Shown here piece by piece: positions 63,186 to 64,000 of a stretch of 64,000 nucleotides of DNA. Under the pieces are notes generated by a model. That model did no database searches, was not told the origin of the DNA, and saw nothing but the letters and a program-made list of their open reading frames with translations. Both the position numbers and the translations under genes were made by a program. The stretch comes from Sphingobacterium sp. lm-10. GTDB taxonomy: Bacteria > Bacteroidota > Bacteroidia > Sphingobacteriales > Sphingobacteriaceae. Location: positions 248,001 to 312,000 of the forward strand of contig NZ_JAMJWC010000002.1 of assembly GCF_023554555.1 (NCBI RefSeq). Direction: 5' to 3'. How positions within the stretch are numbered: the stretch's first letter is position 1; every line of letters starts with the position of its first letter.

Positions 63186-64000
63186 ATGAGCAAATTTCAC
63201 TACAAATGTTGCGCTCTTCTGCTGCTGTTGCTATCGATATGCACCACAGCTACGTTCGCACAGCAAGCTGTCAGCGGTCGCGTGACAGGTGCAAATGGTC
63301 CACTCACGGGTGTGACAGTCAGTGTGGTAGGAACCGATCGGGGAGCACAAACAAACACTGATGGTAAATACAGCATAAATGTAGCCGCAGGAGAAGTAGT
63401 ACGTTTCTCTATGATTGGTTTCGTATCTCAAGACTTTACTATCGCTACCAACAGAACGATCAATGTGGTCTTGAGAGAAGATGCCAGTGATGTCGGTGAG
63501 GTCGTGGTTACCGCGATGGGTATCAAGCGGGAAGCGAAAGCATTGGGATATGCCGCTACAACTATTTCTGCTAAGGAATTGACCGAAGCTGGAAATACCA
63601 ACATCGGTTCGGCATTGTACGGTAAAGCACCAGGCGTGCAAGTTACGACAGCTCCAGGCGGTGCATCTAGTGCGGTAAATCTACAGATCCGCGGTATCAA
63701 CTCCTTAAGCAACAATCGTCAGCCCTTATTTGTGGTAGATGGTGTGATGATCCGGAATGATCAGCAAGGTGGTGCAGCTGGTGTGAACAACACGGGTGGT
63801 ATCACTAATCCGGGCGGGCAGGCCATCTGGTCTGACAACAGAATCCGTGGTAATGGTATGTTGGATTTGAATCCAAATGATATCGAATCTATGACGATCT
63901 TGAAAGGAGCAAGTGCTACAGCGTTGTACGGATCGGATGCGGCAAGTGGCGTTATTGTCATTACCACAAAGAAAGGTTCTAAGGGTCGTGGATTGGGAAT
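63186..64000 (+). CDS. SusC-family TonB-linked receptor (3' end outside window)
   Basis: Starts ATG 63186 and stays open to the end of the window (271 codons seen). Signal peptide about 1-25 (TFA-QQ), a CarboxypepD_reg domain (VSGRVTGANGPLTGVTVSVVG), and the plug signature EVVVTAMGIKREAKALGYA, then LQIRGINSLSNNRQPLFVVDGV and ATALYGSDAASGVIVITTKKG. This branch has a TAMG motif typical of many Bacteroidota SusC proteins. It is downstream of the ROK regulator, 30 nt away, and presumably belongs to its regulon. SusD and substrate enzymes would lie beyond the window. Confidence 0.96.
   Translation, partial: MSKFHYKCCALLLLLLSICTTATFAQQAVSGRVTGANGPLTGVTVSVVGTDRGAQTNTDGKYSINVAAGEVVRFSMIGFVSQDFTIATNRTINVVLREDASDVGEVVVTAMGIKREAKALGYAATTISAKELTEAGNTNIGSALYGKAPGVQVTTAPGGASSAVNLQIRGINSLSNNRQPLFVVDGVMIRNDQQGGAAGVNNTGGITNPGGQAIWSDNRIRGNGMLDLNPNDIESMTILKGASATALYGSDAASGVIVITTKKGSKGRGLG

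Overview
The window is a 64-kb stretch of chromosome from a member of the Bacteroidota, most likely the family Sphingobacteriaceae (Sphingobacterium/Pedobacter relatives). The evidence is the SusC/SusD outer-membrane pairs, CarboxypepD-reg plus beta-barrel receptors, a PadR-PspC module, a DUF1343/MurQ set, lipoproteins with short SxC lipoboxes, and repeated promoters of the Bacteroidota type (TTG, about 18-22 nt, TAnnTTTG). There are no rRNA genes, phage genes, recognisable insertion sequences or CRISPR arrays. The contents look mostly chromosomal and housekeeping.

Layout. 1-3924: a siderophore-receptor operon (partial TonB receptor, two small membrane proteins, PepSY protein). 3997-6249: a putative zinc peptidase, an HD hydrolase and a J-domain/KTSC protein. 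6592-11877: a SusC/SusD pair, followed by an outer-membrane porin-like protein and a periplasmic beta-propeller. 14327-16561: rlmN, a ComF-type protein and a VanZ-like protein. 16762-21222: PadR regulator, PspC-domain membrane protein and an outer-membrane receptor. 21395-26483: a LOG-family protein, then a minus-strand operon of a large PIG-L deacetylase, two tiny membrane proteins (one only 39 aa, in overlapping frames) and a sodium:solute symporter. 26732-28025: an 85-aa protein, thioredoxin and 2-Cys peroxiredoxin. 28238-31288: tRNA-Arg, an amidohydrolase and groES-groEL. 31487-34021: dtd, a MazG-like protein and gamma-glutamyltransferase. 34022-34457: a non-coding region with degenerate repeats and hairpins. 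34458-43633: a metal-site-depleted arginase-fold protein, an epimerase, a phosphatase/ACT fusion, a SNF2 helicase, dapF and a Do-type protease. 43785-50607: a phosphatase, an unknown protein, cyclophilin, exonuclease III, and the opposing ridA-recG-hflX-lipB run. 50758-56143: a peptidoglycan-sugar salvage set (GHL10 hydrolase, NamZ-like DUF1343, MurQ, symporter). 56238-61263: purine nucleoside phosphorylase, a putative porin and a FUSC transporter. 61371-61706: four tandem tRNA-Val(TAC) genes. 61974-64000: a ROK repressor followed by another SusC gene cut by the window end.

Functional threads. Envelope nutrient capture is the main theme: iron-siderophore uptake at the left edge, glycan uptake by two SusC systems, and recovery of cell-wall amino sugars at 50.8-56.1 kb. 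Redox and proteostasis genes (peroxiredoxin/thioredoxin, GroESL, Do protease, cyclophilin) fill much of the rest.

Most unusual observations: the chimeric tRNA-Val array, consistent with unequal recombination; a SerB-like phosphatase fused to a SerA remnant lacking the NAD domain; an arginase-fold protein missing half its metal ligands; the overlapping 39-aa symporter partner; a DnaA-box-rich hairpin at 26.7 kb; and several genes whose -7 promoter element lies only 4-7 nt from the start codon, implying leaderless mRNAs. I did not find a clearly new defence or mobile system.
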